Shown piece by piece: positions 26,326 to 34,654 of a DNA stretch of 64,000 nt. The translations under genes and the position numbers were made by a program. This DNA comes from CAVRXT01 sp963725655. Lineage in GTDB: Bacteria; Acidobacteriota; Terriglobia; Acidiferrales; UBA7541. The notes below the pieces were generated by a model. The model did not search any database. It was not told the DNA's origin and saw nothing but the letters and a program-made list of their open reading frames with translations. Positions within the stretch are counted from its first letter, which is position 1. Every line of letters begins with the position of its first letter. The stretch covers positions 186,001 to 250,000 of the forward strand of contig CAVRYY010000003.1 of assembly GCA_963725655.1 (NCBI GenBank). Reading direction: 5' to 3'.

Positions 26326-26925
26326 TCAGAGGACACCGCTGCGGATGAAGAACGGAAGAAAGTCATCAAGAAGCTTCAAAGATGGGTCCAATTTCCTACG
26401 AACGATTGCTCCGTACCACCAAGTAACCAGCAGTGACGCCACTTTTTTGGGATCTTCCGCGGTTGGTGTCGCGCTTTCCATCTGAGCGCGTGAGATCAAG
26501 TCGCTTACATTCGTGATCCAGATGTCTGTGCCACGAGCGATGCGTTGGGTAAGGGCGAAGGGGATTGCGGGTGCTTCCGCAGCGAGGGTCGCCAGAAGTT
26601 GAAGCGGGGCCACTTCAACCATAGGTGGTTCTATGGCCAGGAAACTGCAGTGCTCTTTCAGTTGGTGGCTCGGGCTATGACCCGACGATCGAGAAAGCGA
26701 TTCACGAAGAGCCTCGAATTGGCGATCTACAAGTCTCGATGCTAGGTCTTCTTTGCTTCTGAAGTAATTATAGAAAGCGCCTTTAGGCGCGTTTACTGCA
26801 GAAGCGATGCGGTAGATACTCGCTTGGACATAGCCGATGTCCTGAAATAGTTTGCCAGCGGAGCGCAGAAGCATTTCGCGCGGATCGTGGTTTCGATGCG
26901 AGATCTCGCTCTGAATTGGAGACAT
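26326..26925 (-). CDS. TetR-family regulator
   Basis: A 199-residue regulator with an N-terminal DNA-binding domain (MLLRSAGKLFQDIGYVQASI then NAPKGAFYNYFRSKEDL) and a helical C-terminal ligand domain. The GAFYNYFRSKEDL recognition helix resembles repressors of the AcuR/YxaF type. The ATG at 26925 is favoured over one at 26946, which would overlap the leader of the divergent AraC gene. Its neighbours are an oppositely oriented AraC gene and the convergent TetR gene; target unknown. Confidence 0.85.
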   Translation of the reverse strand: MSPIQSEISHRNHDPREMLLRSAGKLFQDIGYVQASIYRIASAVNAPKGAFYNYFRSKEDLASRLVDRQFEALRESLSRSSGHSPSHQLKEHCSFLAIEPPMVEVAPLQLLATLAAEAPAIPFALTQRIARGTDIWITNVSDLISRAQMESATPTAEDPKKVASLLVTWWYGAIVRRKLDPSLKLLDDFLPFFIRSGVL

Positions 26926-26941
26926 TAATCGGAATCTGGCC

Positions 26942-27099
26942 AGCAATCGCCTGTCTGTGGCTTGTCAAAAACGGCTGAATTTGTCGATTCCTGCCCAAAC
27001 TGTCGCTTTGTTTTTAGGCTCTTTGAAAAATGGCCGCAAAAGGTAGTATTCTCCAATCCTTCCATAAGGCGACCGGTCGTCTCATATGTGGAGATCGCT
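26942..27099 (+). promoter_or_regulatory. Leader of AraC gene 1, duplicated upstream of AraC gene 2
   Basis: This 158-bp leader resembles 28080-28227 over its whole length: CTGTCTGYGGCTTGTC, TCGATTCCTGC/CCGATTCCTGC, GAAAAATG, TAAGGYGACCG and a final GGAGATCGCT or GGGGATTGCC before GTG. It probably carries the promoter and an operator bound by the AraC protein itself. A GATTCCTGC word is at 26986-26994. Confidence 0.55.
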
Positions 27100-28080
27100 G
27101 TGAACAAAACTCGCACCGGTGAACAGAATCGAAAGTCCGCTTATACGCCTGAAGCTTGGTCCGAGGATCCGTTTACAACTCACATTAAATTAGACCGGAA
27201 CTCCGCGGTTCCCTCGCCGTTTCGAACTGCAGGCACTTTTACGGTCACGCGGCTTGAGTCATCAGCTGGACTGCCTGACCGCATCACGAAGATATCAAGT
27301 GTGCCAGCCATCCTCGTGTCAATCTCCCTCAAATCCTTGCCTCTACGTAGCTACCAGGTGTGGGTGGCAGACAAAGTCATACCCACACCGACCATTCCGC
27401 CGTTTCGGAGTAATGTCATCGATTTTGATTCCGAACCAAGCTGCTGGGCCGGTAAGGCATTCGACTACGTTCACTATACGGTGCCGCGTGTCGAGCTTGA
27501 CGACATCGCGGCCGATCTCGGCTTTGGCCATGTACGCAGTTACAGGTTATCGGTGGTTGAAGACGATTTGGTTTTAGCCCAGATCACGAGGAGCATTCTG
27601 CCCTTTATTGGGCGCCGCGATGGCCCCTCGCTGCTCGCGCTCGATCAGTTCAGCCTGATTTTGGGAGCGCATCTGCTTCAACGGTACGGTGTACTTCAAA
27701 AAATAGGCAAGGTTTCCAAAGGTGGCCTTGCTCCTTGGCAAAAGCGCCGCGCTGCGGAACTACTGCGGGAAAATTTGGATGGCCGGATACGGCTAACGGA
27801 CGTTGCGCGTGAGTGCTCGCTCTCGGTGAGTCACTTTGCCCGTTCATTTAAAGCGACCTTCGGTGTAGCACCCCACAGGTGGTTGATTGGGCGTCGCATC
27901 GAGCGCGCCAAAGAATTACTTCGGCAGACGACCACCCCGATTGCGGACATAGCAATTCAGTCCGGTTTTGGCGATCAGACCGCCTTCACGCGCACCTTCC
28001 GCCAAGTAACGGGAATCAGTCCGGGACAATGGCGCCGCTATTTCGCTGCTAGAGCTATCGAACCTGAGAACCCTGCCTAA
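27100..28080 (+). CDS. AraC-family regulator, tandem copy 1
   Basis: A 326-residue regulator with an N-terminal effector region and a C-terminal double helix-turn-helix (GRIRLTDVARECSLSVSHFA and IADIAIQSGFGDQTAFTR), ending in the typical GISPGQWRR. The start is a GTG with GGAG 7 bases upstream. It is chosen because the paralogue downstream has the same GTG context (GTGAAYAARACTCG) and because the DNA before it is conserved as a leader, not as protein. The next AraC gene begins about 148 bases after its stop. Regulated genes may be itself, its copy and the hydrolase gene at 29.5 kb. Confidence 0.85.
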   Translation: MNKTRTGEQNRKSAYTPEAWSEDPFTTHIKLDRNSAVPSPFRTAGTFTVTRLESSAGLPDRITKISSVPAILVSISLKSLPLRSYQVWVADKVIPTPTIPPFRSNVIDFDSEPSCWAGKAFDYVHYTVPRVELDDIAADLGFGHVRSYRLSVVEDDLVLAQITRSILPFIGRRDGPSLLALDQFSLILGAHLLQRYGVLQKIGKVSKGGLAPWQKRRAAELLRENLDGRIRLTDVARECSLSVSHFARSFKATFGVAPHRWLIGRRIERAKELLRQTTTPIADIAIQSGFGDQTAFTRTFRQVTGISPGQWRRYFAARAIEPENPA

Positions 28081-28227
28081 GCAATTACCTGTCTGCGGCT
28101 TGTCGAAAAAGACTGAAATTGCCGATTCCTGCTGAAAGTTTCGATCTCCTTTCGAAAAATGCCCGGACACAGGTGGTACTCTTCGGTCCTTAATAAGGTG
28201 ACCGTTCGTCTTGTGTTGGGGATTGCC
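28080..28227 (+). promoter_or_regulatory. Leader of AraC gene 2 (duplicate)
   Basis: It starts at the stop codon of AraC gene 1 and is the second copy of the conserved leader described at 26942-27099. It carries GATTCCTGC at 28124-28132. Confidence 0.55.
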
Positions 28228-29334
28228 GTGAATAAGACTCGATCCTGCGAACAGAATCAGAATTCCGCGCACTCGCATGAAGCCCCGGCAAGCGCCCATG
28301 GCGCGCAGATGGCGAAGTATTTCACCATGAACCAACCGCCTAATGTTGCCCTCGATTCCGTGGTTTCCGTCGTCCGGCCGCAAATGGCGATTACCCGGCT
28401 GATTGCGCGGAGCGGTATCCCGGAACGAACTGCCTCCATCCCATCTGAAAAGGCCTACGTTGTTTCGGTTCATCTTAATCATGCAAATTCCGGCGAATGG
28501 GAACTTTGGACCGATGGCAAGTACACAAAGACGGGGGCATGGCCAGTGGGCGGAGTAGCAATGTGCGACCTGGAGTCAAATACGAGTATTCGAAACCCAG
28601 GGCCAATCGACTGGGTCCACTTCCACGTTCCGCGTGCAACTTTGGACTCCCTCACAGACGATGCCGAAACGGCTAGAATTAAGCGTCTCCACTGCGTTTA
28701 TGGAACCCCCGACCCAACCATATATCATTTAACGCAACTGATCCTCCCGTGCCTAAATAGGCCGGAAATGTTCTCTCAGTTGTTCATGGATTCTTTCAGC
28801 ATGATGATTTGTTCGCACCTTGTCGGGCGGTATGGTCGGATTCGCAAAACCATCCCGCAATTCAAAGGCGGCCTGGCATCGTGGCAAAAGCGCCGCGTTG
28901 TGGAATTGTTCCAGGAGCACTTGGACGGCGAATTGAAACTGGCAACACTTGCCGAGGAATGTCGGCTTTCGGTCAGCCATTTTGCGCGGTCATTCAGGAG
29001 ATCGTTTGGGACCTCCGCACATCGTTATCTGATTCTGCGCCGCGTTGAGATCGCGAAAGCCTTCTTGTCGGAAACGAATTGCTCGTTGGTGGAGATTGCC
29101 GCGCGGACTGGATTTTCTGATCAAGCCGCCCTTACCCGGACGTTTGCAAACGTCGTTGGTGCGACCCGGGAAAATGGAGGCGTGAACACTCACGACGCGG
29201 TATTTCTGTCGAAATATAGAACCGCCGATCCCTTCAACCGTACGAATAGGTCCCGTCCTCAGGTTCACCGTTCCGGGACGACGGTTGAGCCTTTCTGTGG
29301 ATGCAATATCGCCGCCGATTTGACATTCGGCTAG
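28228..29334 (+). CDS. AraC-family regulator, tandem copy 2, with 3' frameshift
   Basis: A paralogue of the preceding gene: GTG start, N-terminal region, and a C-terminal DNA-binding domain (GELKLATLAEECRLSVSHFA and IAARTGFSDQAALTRTF). After VVGAT the frame is shifted. Inserting one base near 29167 restores the expected PGKWRREHSRRGISVEI and a stop at 29217-29219, giving about 330 residues like its paralogue. The present frame instead runs 55 residues of unrelated sequence to 29334. The two recognition helices remain intact, so the protein might still bind DNA. The cause may be mutation or sequencing error. Confidence 0.8.
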   Translation: MNKTRSCEQNQNSAHSHEAPASAHGAQMAKYFTMNQPPNVALDSVVSVVRPQMAITRLIARSGIPERTASIPSEKAYVVSVHLNHANSGEWELWTDGKYTKTGAWPVGGVAMCDLESNTSIRNPGPIDWVHFHVPRATLDSLTDDAETARIKRLHCVYGTPDPTIYHLTQLILPCLNRPEMFSQLFMDSFSMMICSHLVGRYGRIRKTIPQFKGGLASWQKRRVVELFQEHLDGELKLATLAEECRLSVSHFARSFRRSFGTSAHRYLILRRVEIAKAFLSETNCSLVEIAARTGFSDQAALTRTFANVVGATRENGGVNTHDAVFLSKYRTADPFNRTNRSRPQVHRSGTTVEPFCGCNIAADLTFG

Positions 29335-29393
29335 GGTCTTCGTGTTGAACAGCTTGAAATGTTCTTCTAGTCCGCCTTCACTTCACATTTGAA

Positions 29394-29401
29394 GCAGGAA
29401 T
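29394..29401 (-). promoter_or_regulatory. Possible AraC-site word upstream of the hydrolase gene
   Basis: GCAGGAAT (reverse complement ATTCCTGC) matches the word shared by both AraC leaders and sits about 115 bases before the hydrolase start. A short match, so weak by itself. Confidence 0.25.
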
Positions 29402-29516
29402 TTTCAAAAGTGGTCCGTGTTTTCAATACTGTCGTGCTCGCTCCCGGTATTGTCCGTTGCGTGTTCGAGGCTTAATGCACGATTCGGTGAATCCCAAACT
29501 AGAGAGGAGAACGATC

Positions 29517-30227
29517 ATGACACAGAATATTAAGAACGTGGTTCTGGTGCACGGTGCATTCGCCGACGGCTCCGGGTGGGAAGCCGTCGCTAACATCCTC
29601 AAGAATGATGGGTACAAGGTGTCGGTGCCGCAGCCCCCTGAGACCTCCTACGCCGACGACCAAAAGTATACGAAGGCGGCCATCGACGCCATGGACGGGC
29701 CAGTGGTTCTGGTGGGCCACAGTTATGGCGGATCCATCATCACCGAGGCCGGCAATCATCCAAAGGTTGCGGCGCTCGTCTATATCGCCGCATTTGCACT
29801 CGATGACGGTGAGAGCTGTGCATCGATCGAACAGGCCCTGCCGCAAGCCTCCAAGGCATTTAAACCGGACAGCAACAACAACTGGTGGATAGAACAGGAA
29901 CATTTCGCGGCCGACTTCGCAGCGGACATCTCGCCGGAGAAGGCGTGGTTCATGGCTGTGTCGCAGGTCCCGATCTCCACTGACTCGTTCACCCACAAGG
30001 TCACTTCGCCCGCCTGGAAGACCAAGCCCACCTGGTACATGGTGGCTACCGAAGACCGGTCGATCAATCCGGAGCAGGAGCGCATGATGGCGAAGCGCGC
30101 CAATGCCAAGACGGTCGAAGTGAAGTCCAGCCATGTGGCCTACATGTCTCACCCGAAGGAAACAGCCAAGCTCATCGAAGAGGCTGCCACTTCGGCCGTT
30201 TCCCAAGCAGCTCGCGGCGCCGATTAA
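29517..30227 (+). CDS. Alpha/beta hydrolase (esterase-like)
   Basis: A 236-residue serine hydrolase: VVLVHGAFADGSGW forms the oxyanion region, the nucleophile elbow is VGHSYGGS with Ser69, the acid is likely the Asp in ATEDRSINPE, and the His lies in SSHVAYMSHP. The sequence resembles small esterases sometimes annotated as salicylate esterase or EstC-like proteins. The ATG at 29517 has AGAGGAGA upstream. The next gene, a dienelactone hydrolase, follows after about 150 bases on the same strand. Substrate unknown. Confidence 0.88.
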   Translation: MTQNIKNVVLVHGAFADGSGWEAVANILKNDGYKVSVPQPPETSYADDQKYTKAAIDAMDGPVVLVGHSYGGSIITEAGNHPKVAALVYIAAFALDDGESCASIEQALPQASKAFKPDSNNNWWIEQEHFAADFAADISPEKAWFMAVSQVPISTDSFTHKVTSPAWKTKPTWYMVATEDRSINPEQERMMAKRANAKTVEVKSSHVAYMSHPKETAKLIEEAATSAVSQAARGAD

Positions 30228-30380
30228 TAGCCTCGTTGGCCAACGGTGGTCTCCGTGCTGAAACTGGCTCGCCAAGAGAGGGGTCTCCGCCGATTCTGAC
30301 GACATCGGCGGAGGCCCAGATGAACGTCGTCGCAGGTGCGGGCTGTACTTGCAGCCCGTGCAAATTTTGAGGAGGACACA

Positions 30381-31097
30381 ATGTCTGAGCAGGGCACAAT
30401 GATGGAGGATCACATCACCATCACAGGACGGGACGGCGCGTTTGGTGCGTATGTCGCGCGACCGAAGGCCGCACCGGCTCCCGGCGTCGTCGTTCTACAG
30501 GAATTGTTCGGGGTGAACGCCGACATCCGCAAGACGTGCGACGAACTGGCCGAGCAAGGCTTTATTGCGGTCGCGCCCGACCTATTCTGGCGGCAGGAGC
30601 CAGGCGTCGACCTTAGTAATGTTACCTCCGAGGCCGACTGGCAACATGGCCTTCGTCTCTATCAGGCCTATGACCGAGATGCTGGCGCCAGGGACGTTAA
30701 GGACACCGTCAACGCCGTCGCCAAGCTTCCGGGGTGCACTGGCAGGGTTGCCGTCCTCGGCTATTGCCTTGGCGCCCTGATGGTGTTTCTGACAGCCGTG
30801 CGCGAAGGCGTCGACGCTGGGGTCGCTTATCACGGCGGTGACACTGAGAAATATCTAGGAGAGATCGATGGGCTCAATGCGCCGATGCTGATGCACCTGG
30901 CCGAGGAGGACGAGTTCATTTCCAAGCCTGCGCAAGCTGAGATTAAGATGGCACTTGCCAGGAAACCAAACGCGACAGTTTACAGCTATCCGGGTCAGAA
31001 TCATGCCTTCTCTCGGCATGGTGGGGCGCATTACAACGCTGAGGCTGCAGCACTCGCCCACGAGCGGACATACGCCTTTCTCAATCGCCAATTGTGA
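30381..31097 (+). CDS. Dienelactone hydrolase family protein
   Basis: A 238-residue hydrolase with the family triad Cys129 (GYCLGA), Asp177 (EEDEFI) and His208 (QNHAF), plus the conserved Glu41 in QELFG that controls the Cys in dienelactone hydrolase. Classical members open dienelactones formed in chlorocatechol breakdown, but the family has broader roles and no aromatic pathway genes are present here. The ATG at 30381 follows a clear GAGGAGG site. It may be co-transcribed with the upstream esterase-like gene. Confidence 0.9.
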   Translation: MSEQGTMMEDHITITGRDGAFGAYVARPKAAPAPGVVVLQELFGVNADIRKTCDELAEQGFIAVAPDLFWRQEPGVDLSNVTSEADWQHGLRLYQAYDRDAGARDVKDTVNAVAKLPGCTGRVAVLGYCLGALMVFLTAVREGVDAGVAYHGGDTEKYLGEIDGLNAPMLMHLAEEDEFISKPAQAEIKMALARKPNATVYSYPGQNHAFSRHGGAHYNAEAAALAHERTYAFLNRQL

Positions 31098-31167
31098 TGA
31101 CGTTCGGTTGCTCCAGCCTTTTCGGGCGGGCTGGAACACCTTCGCGATCGGACAGGGCGCCGTTTCT

Positions 31168-31254
31168 GCCGAGCTGAAAAGCGCAGCCGAGAGAGGCTTG
31201 AGTAAAGCAGGACTGATGTTGTTCATGCAGCCTGGATCAAGGCGCGGTTGCGTG
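31168..31254 (+). pseudogene. Fragment of a second DUF302 gene
   Basis: About 85 bases, beginning GCCGAGCTGAAAAGCGCAG, closely match positions 31410-31495 inside the intact DUF302 gene, about 242 bases downstream. It encodes AELKSAAERGLSKAGLML, against AELKSAVEKGLSEVGLML in the gene. Neither end of a gene is present, so it is a leftover of a paralogue or a partial duplication. Confidence 0.7.
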
Positions 31255-31268
31255 TAAAGAGGTCCGAG

Positions 31269-31760
31269 ATGATAAGAAAAATCGAGATGGAGCGGTTCAG
31301 TCTGACCACTTCCAAGCGGTTTGATGAAGTAATAAGTTGCGTGAACGCCGGGATCGGTCATCCGGATATGGTTGAATTTGGGAGATCAACTCACGAAGCG
31401 CACTCTTTTGCCGAACTGAAAAGCGCAGTCGAGAAAGGCTTGAGCGAAGTAGGACTGATGCTGTTCATGGAGCTTGATCACGGCGCGGTTCTGCGGAAGG
31501 AAACTGGCCACGACACGCCCAGGATCGTCCGCTTCATCATTGGCAATCCACTCATCATGAAGGAAATGGCGAAGCACGTCCCGGACGCAGGCTCTTACGC
31601 GCCGGTGACAGTGCTCGTCGATGAGCGCGCCGATGGAGTCCATCTGTCGTATGACAAGATGGAGAGCCTGTTAGCGCCTTATGGGAATCGCGACGCGCTA
31701 GAGATCGCCCGCGAGCTGGACAGAAAAGTAGAAAAGATATTGGAGCAAGCTGCGGCATGA
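31269..31760 (+). CDS. DUF302 domain protein
   Basis: A 163-residue cytoplasmic protein with a DUF302 domain (about 60-145): FMELDHGAVLRKETG, VRFIIGNPLIMKEM and APVTVLVDERADGVHLSYD. The function of DUF302 is not established; the fold is a small alpha/beta barrel, and members are often near redox or thiol genes. The start at 31269 follows GAGG; the extension to 31248 reaches into the duplicated fragment. It has no clear operon partner, though it follows the dienelactone hydrolase gene. Confidence 0.82.
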   Translation: MIRKIEMERFSLTTSKRFDEVISCVNAGIGHPDMVEFGRSTHEAHSFAELKSAVEKGLSEVGLMLFMELDHGAVLRKETGHDTPRIVRFIIGNPLIMKEMAKHVPDAGSYAPVTVLVDERADGVHLSYDKMESLLAPYGNRDALEIARELDRKVEKILEQAAA

Positions 31761-32016
31761 GTAAGGAATGTACATGCTGGCGCAGGACGGCGGCGGCGAC
31801 GATGTCGTTCTTCGAAGGCTAATGCGGGCTCTCTAATAGAGCAATGCCCTTCGAAGGAGGGTGTAATCACATCTTTACTAATCGGAATTGTTCAGTCGCT
31901 TCGTTAAGTCAGTTGCCTCAGCACATGGCTGTCTGGCACCATCCTTGTTCTTTTCTCCAATCGTCTGATTCATTGTTATCCCCCGTCCCCGAAAGGGTAG
32001 GCGACGCATGTGAGAG

Positions 32017-32763
32017 TTATCGTGCCGTTTTGCCGCCGTCGACAAGGTAGGAAGCTCCCGTGATGAAGGAGGCTTTGTCGGACGAAACAAAAAGAATAGC
32101 CTGAGCAATTTCTTCGGGTTTTCCCGCACGCTTTAGGGGTACGTTCGAAACCAAACCAGCCTTTCTTTCATCGGTTTTCGCGAAGCGATTCAGCATTGCC
32201 GTTTCGATTGGTCCGGGGGCAATGACGTTCACCCGCACGCCCGTCCCGGCCGCTTCCAGCGCTGCCGATTTCGTCAGTCCCTCGACCGCGTGTTTGCTGG
32301 CGGAATAGACAGAAGCCCCAGGCGCGCCAGTATGCCCAAATGTGGAGGATACATTCACGATGCTGCCGCTTTTTTGCGGCAGCATCACGCGAAGTTCGTG
32401 CTTCATGCTCAACAATGTGCCGAGCACATTGGTATCAAATGTTGCCGCGTAGCTCTCCGGAGTTTGCTCCATGATAGGACCTGGCACACCTTCCGTACCG
32501 GCGGCGTTCACAGCGACATCCAAATGGCCAAATCGTTCCACGGTCTTATCGATCAAGTTACGTACGTCTTCTTCGCGGCGCACATCTGCGCGGATGAACT
32601 CCGCTTCCGAGCCTGCCTTGCGGATTTCGCTGACGAGCTTTTGGCCTTCTTCATCGCGCCGACCGGAAACAACAACCTGAGCACCCTCCTTGGCAAAAGC
32701 GAACGCCGTGGCCCGTCCGATGCCCGTCAGTCCTCCTGTAACCAAAACAACTTGGGTATTCAT
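32017..32763 (-). CDS. SDR-family oxidoreductase A
   Basis: A 248-residue classical short-chain dehydrogenase. The cofactor motif is TGGLTGIG (9-16) and the catalytic residues are Ser140, Tyr153 and Lys157 (YSASK), with NAAG at 86-89. An Arg-rich site after strand 2 (SGRRDEEG) favours NADP(H). It ends in the standard GASYLVDGG. It is the second gene of a pair on the minus strand, 74 bases after another SDR gene that faces away from a LysR regulator gene. Substrate unknown. Confidence 0.9.
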   Translation of the reverse strand: MNTQVVLVTGGLTGIGRATAFAFAKEGAQVVVSGRRDEEGQKLVSEIRKAGSEAEFIRADVRREEDVRNLIDKTVERFGHLDVAVNAAGTEGVPGPIMEQTPESYAATFDTNVLGTLLSMKHELRVMLPQKSGSIVNVSSTFGHTGAPGASVYSASKHAVEGLTKSAALEAAGTGVRVNVIAPGPIETAMLNRFAKTDERKAGLVSNVPLKRAGKPEEIAQAILFVSSDKASFITGASYLVDGGKTAR

Positions 32764-32837
32764 TGAATTTCCTCCTCCTTCAAAGAAATTTTCCGCCTGG
32801 TTGGCCTCGCTCTGTTCAACGTCCCGAGTGGATTGGT

Positions 32838-33581
32838 TCAGGCGTTCATTCCGCCGTCCACGGTAAGATTCGCGCCGGTAATGTACGAGGACTCCGGACC
32901 GGCGACAAACGCCACCATCGCGGCGATCTCATCCACACGCCCGTAACGATCAAGCGCTGTGGCGGCCTTCTGCGGCACCGCCCAATCACCCGAGGCGGGA
33001 TTCAATTCCGTGTCGATCGGACCCGGCTGCACGTTATTGACCGTGATGCCCCGGCTTCCGATCTCTCTGGCCAGAGCCTGTGTGAACATCTTGACGGCTC
33101 CCTTCGTGCCCGCGTAGGGCACAAGGCCAGGCGCCGCGACACGCTCACCGACGGCCGAACCGATCATGATGACGCGACCGCCGCTCTTCATGTGCTTCAG
33201 CGCGGCCTGCGTTGCGATGAATACACCACGGACATTGATGTCGAGCACGCAATCCATCTCTTCCAGTGTCGCCTCCTCGAACGGTTTCGGAATGGCCGTG
33301 CCGGCGTTGTTGACCAGCACATCCAGTTGGCCGAAGGTTGCAAACGTCTTTTCGACCGCAGCTTTAACCGCGTTGGCGTCGGCGGCGTCCGCCTGAATTG
33401 CGATTGCCTTTCGACCTGTGCGTTCAATTTCGTTGACGACCGACGCGGCCGCATCGGCACCTTTCGTGTAGGTGATGGCCACGTCCGCTCCGTCTGCGGC
33501 CAGACGTTTGGCGATGGCAGCACCAATTCCGCGCGAGCCGCCCGTAATCAGTGCAATCTTTCCTTCCAGATTCTTTGACAT
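32838..33581 (-). CDS. SDR-family oxidoreductase B (3-oxoacyl-ACP reductase-like)
   Basis: A 247-residue classical SDR with TGGSRGIG (13-20), NNAG (91-94), Ser142, Tyr156 and Lys160 (YAGTK), and the terminal GANLTVDGG. It resembles FabG-like reductases. The start at 33581 is preceded by AAGGAGA. It is divergent from a LysR gene, 170 bases apart, and first of a two-gene SDR unit; control by that LysR protein is likely. Substrate not known. Confidence 0.9.
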   Translation of the reverse strand: MSKNLEGKIALITGGSRGIGAAIAKRLAADGADVAITYTKGADAAASVVNEIERTGRKAIAIQADAADANAVKAAVEKTFATFGQLDVLVNNAGTAIPKPFEEATLEEMDCVLDINVRGVFIATQAALKHMKSGGRVIMIGSAVGERVAAPGLVPYAGTKGAVKMFTQALAREIGSRGITVNNVQPGPIDTELNPASGDWAVPQKAATALDRYGRVDEIAAMVAFVAGPESSYITGANLTVDGGMNA

Positions 33582-33725
33582 TATGGTTTCTCCTTGAGGT
33601 AGAGGTATGCTCATCAGGCATGAGCCGGAATCTTAATTCTCGCTCAACAAATCCCAATCACCCCATTGGATCGGAAAAGCAGCTCGCAGTCGCACCCTGG
33701 AGCATACTTTGTTAAGCTGGGAGCG

Positions 33726-33740
33726 ATGCTTTACGAGCAT
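33726..33740. promoter_or_regulatory. Candidate LysR box
   Basis: ATGCT-TTACG-AGCAT is a perfect 5-bp inverted repeat containing T-N11-A, just upstream of the LysR start in the divergent gap. The form fits the usual LysR recognition site; the site is very close to the start, which would fit autorepression. Confidence 0.4.
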
Positions 33741-33751
33741 GGGGACGGGGA

Positions 33752-34654
33752 ATGGAATTACGACATCTACGTTACTTCATCGCGGTTGCCGAAGCCGGAA
33801 GTCTGACGGTGGCAGCACAGCGCATGCTTCACACATCGCAACCATCCTTGAGTCGGCAGATTCGGGATCTTGAGGAGGAGGTAGGCGCGCCACTCCTGAC
33901 GCGCCGCGCTCGCGGTGTCGAACTCACGCCCGCAGGTCGAGCTTTTCTCGAACACGCCCGCACGGTGATGTCGCAGGTTGAAGCGGCAACGGAGGCTGCT
34001 CGCCGTGTCGCTCATCCCTCCAAGCCATGCTTCTCGATGGGGTTTCTAACGGGACACGAACTGACTTGGATGCCCGAAGCCTTGCGAATTTTGCGGGACG
34101 AACTACCTAACATTGACGTGATGATATCGAGTCAATACTCGCCGCAGCTTGCTGATGCCCTTGTGAAGGGAACGGTCGGTGCAGGCTTTCTTCGACGCGA
34201 ACAGGGCCTGCCAGAGTTGGCATTCCGTCCTCTCGTCAAAGAGCCCTTGGTAGTGGTCTTGCCTAATGCCCACCGCCTGGCAAAGCACAAAGCAATCAGT
34301 CCTGGCGATTTAGTGGGCGAGACATTCGTTGGCGTGTCGCGCACGGCTCCCGTGCTCCGTGCGATCATCGACGATTACTTGAAACGGTCCGGAATCAATA
34401 TCACGCCTGATCATGAAACGGAGCACGTCGTCATGGGAGTGTCCTTAATAGCATCGACTGGCGGCGTAGGGCTGTTACCTGCTTATGCCAACAATTTTCT
34501 CACTCGGTCTTTAACGAGCCGTCCTCTCAAGGGAGAGACGCCGACTGTCGAGCTGGTCCTCGGCTACAAAAAGTCGAACGAGTCTCCCATCCTAAGGCTT
34601 TTGCTTTCGAGACTGGACGAGCTGGTCGCCCGTGTCTCGAAGAAAGCAAATTAA
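33752..34654 (+). CDS. LysR-family transcriptional regulator
   Basis: A 300-residue LysR protein. The N-terminal winged helix (MELRHLRYFIAVAEAGSLTV then HTSQPSLSRQIRDLEEEVG) is highly typical, followed by the substrate-binding-like effector domain (about 90-295). The sequence resembles HcaR/CatR-type activators of aromatic or acid metabolism, but effector choice cannot be read from sequence. Divergent from two SDR genes that it may control. Confidence 0.92.
   Translation: MELRHLRYFIAVAEAGSLTVAAQRMLHTSQPSLSRQIRDLEEEVGAPLLTRRARGVELTPAGRAFLEHARTVMSQVEAATEAARRVAHPSKPCFSMGFLTGHELTWMPEALRILRDELPNIDVMISSQYSPQLADALVKGTVGAGFLRREQGLPELAFRPLVKEPLVVVLPNAHRLAKHKAISPGDLVGETFVGVSRTAPVLRAIIDDYLKRSGINITPDHETEHVVMGVSLIASTGGVGLLPAYANNFLTRSLTSRPLKGETPTVELVLGYKKSNESPILRLLLSRLDELVARVSKKAN

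Noticed and set aside
31120..31137. Inverted repeat TCCAGCC/GGCTGGA after the dienelactone hydrolase gene as a terminator
   Set aside because: No T-run follows the stem, so it does not look like an intrinsic terminator.
32763..33578. A 271-codon plus-strand frame opposite the SDR B gene
   Set aside because: Antisense shadow of a well-supported SDR; no domain.
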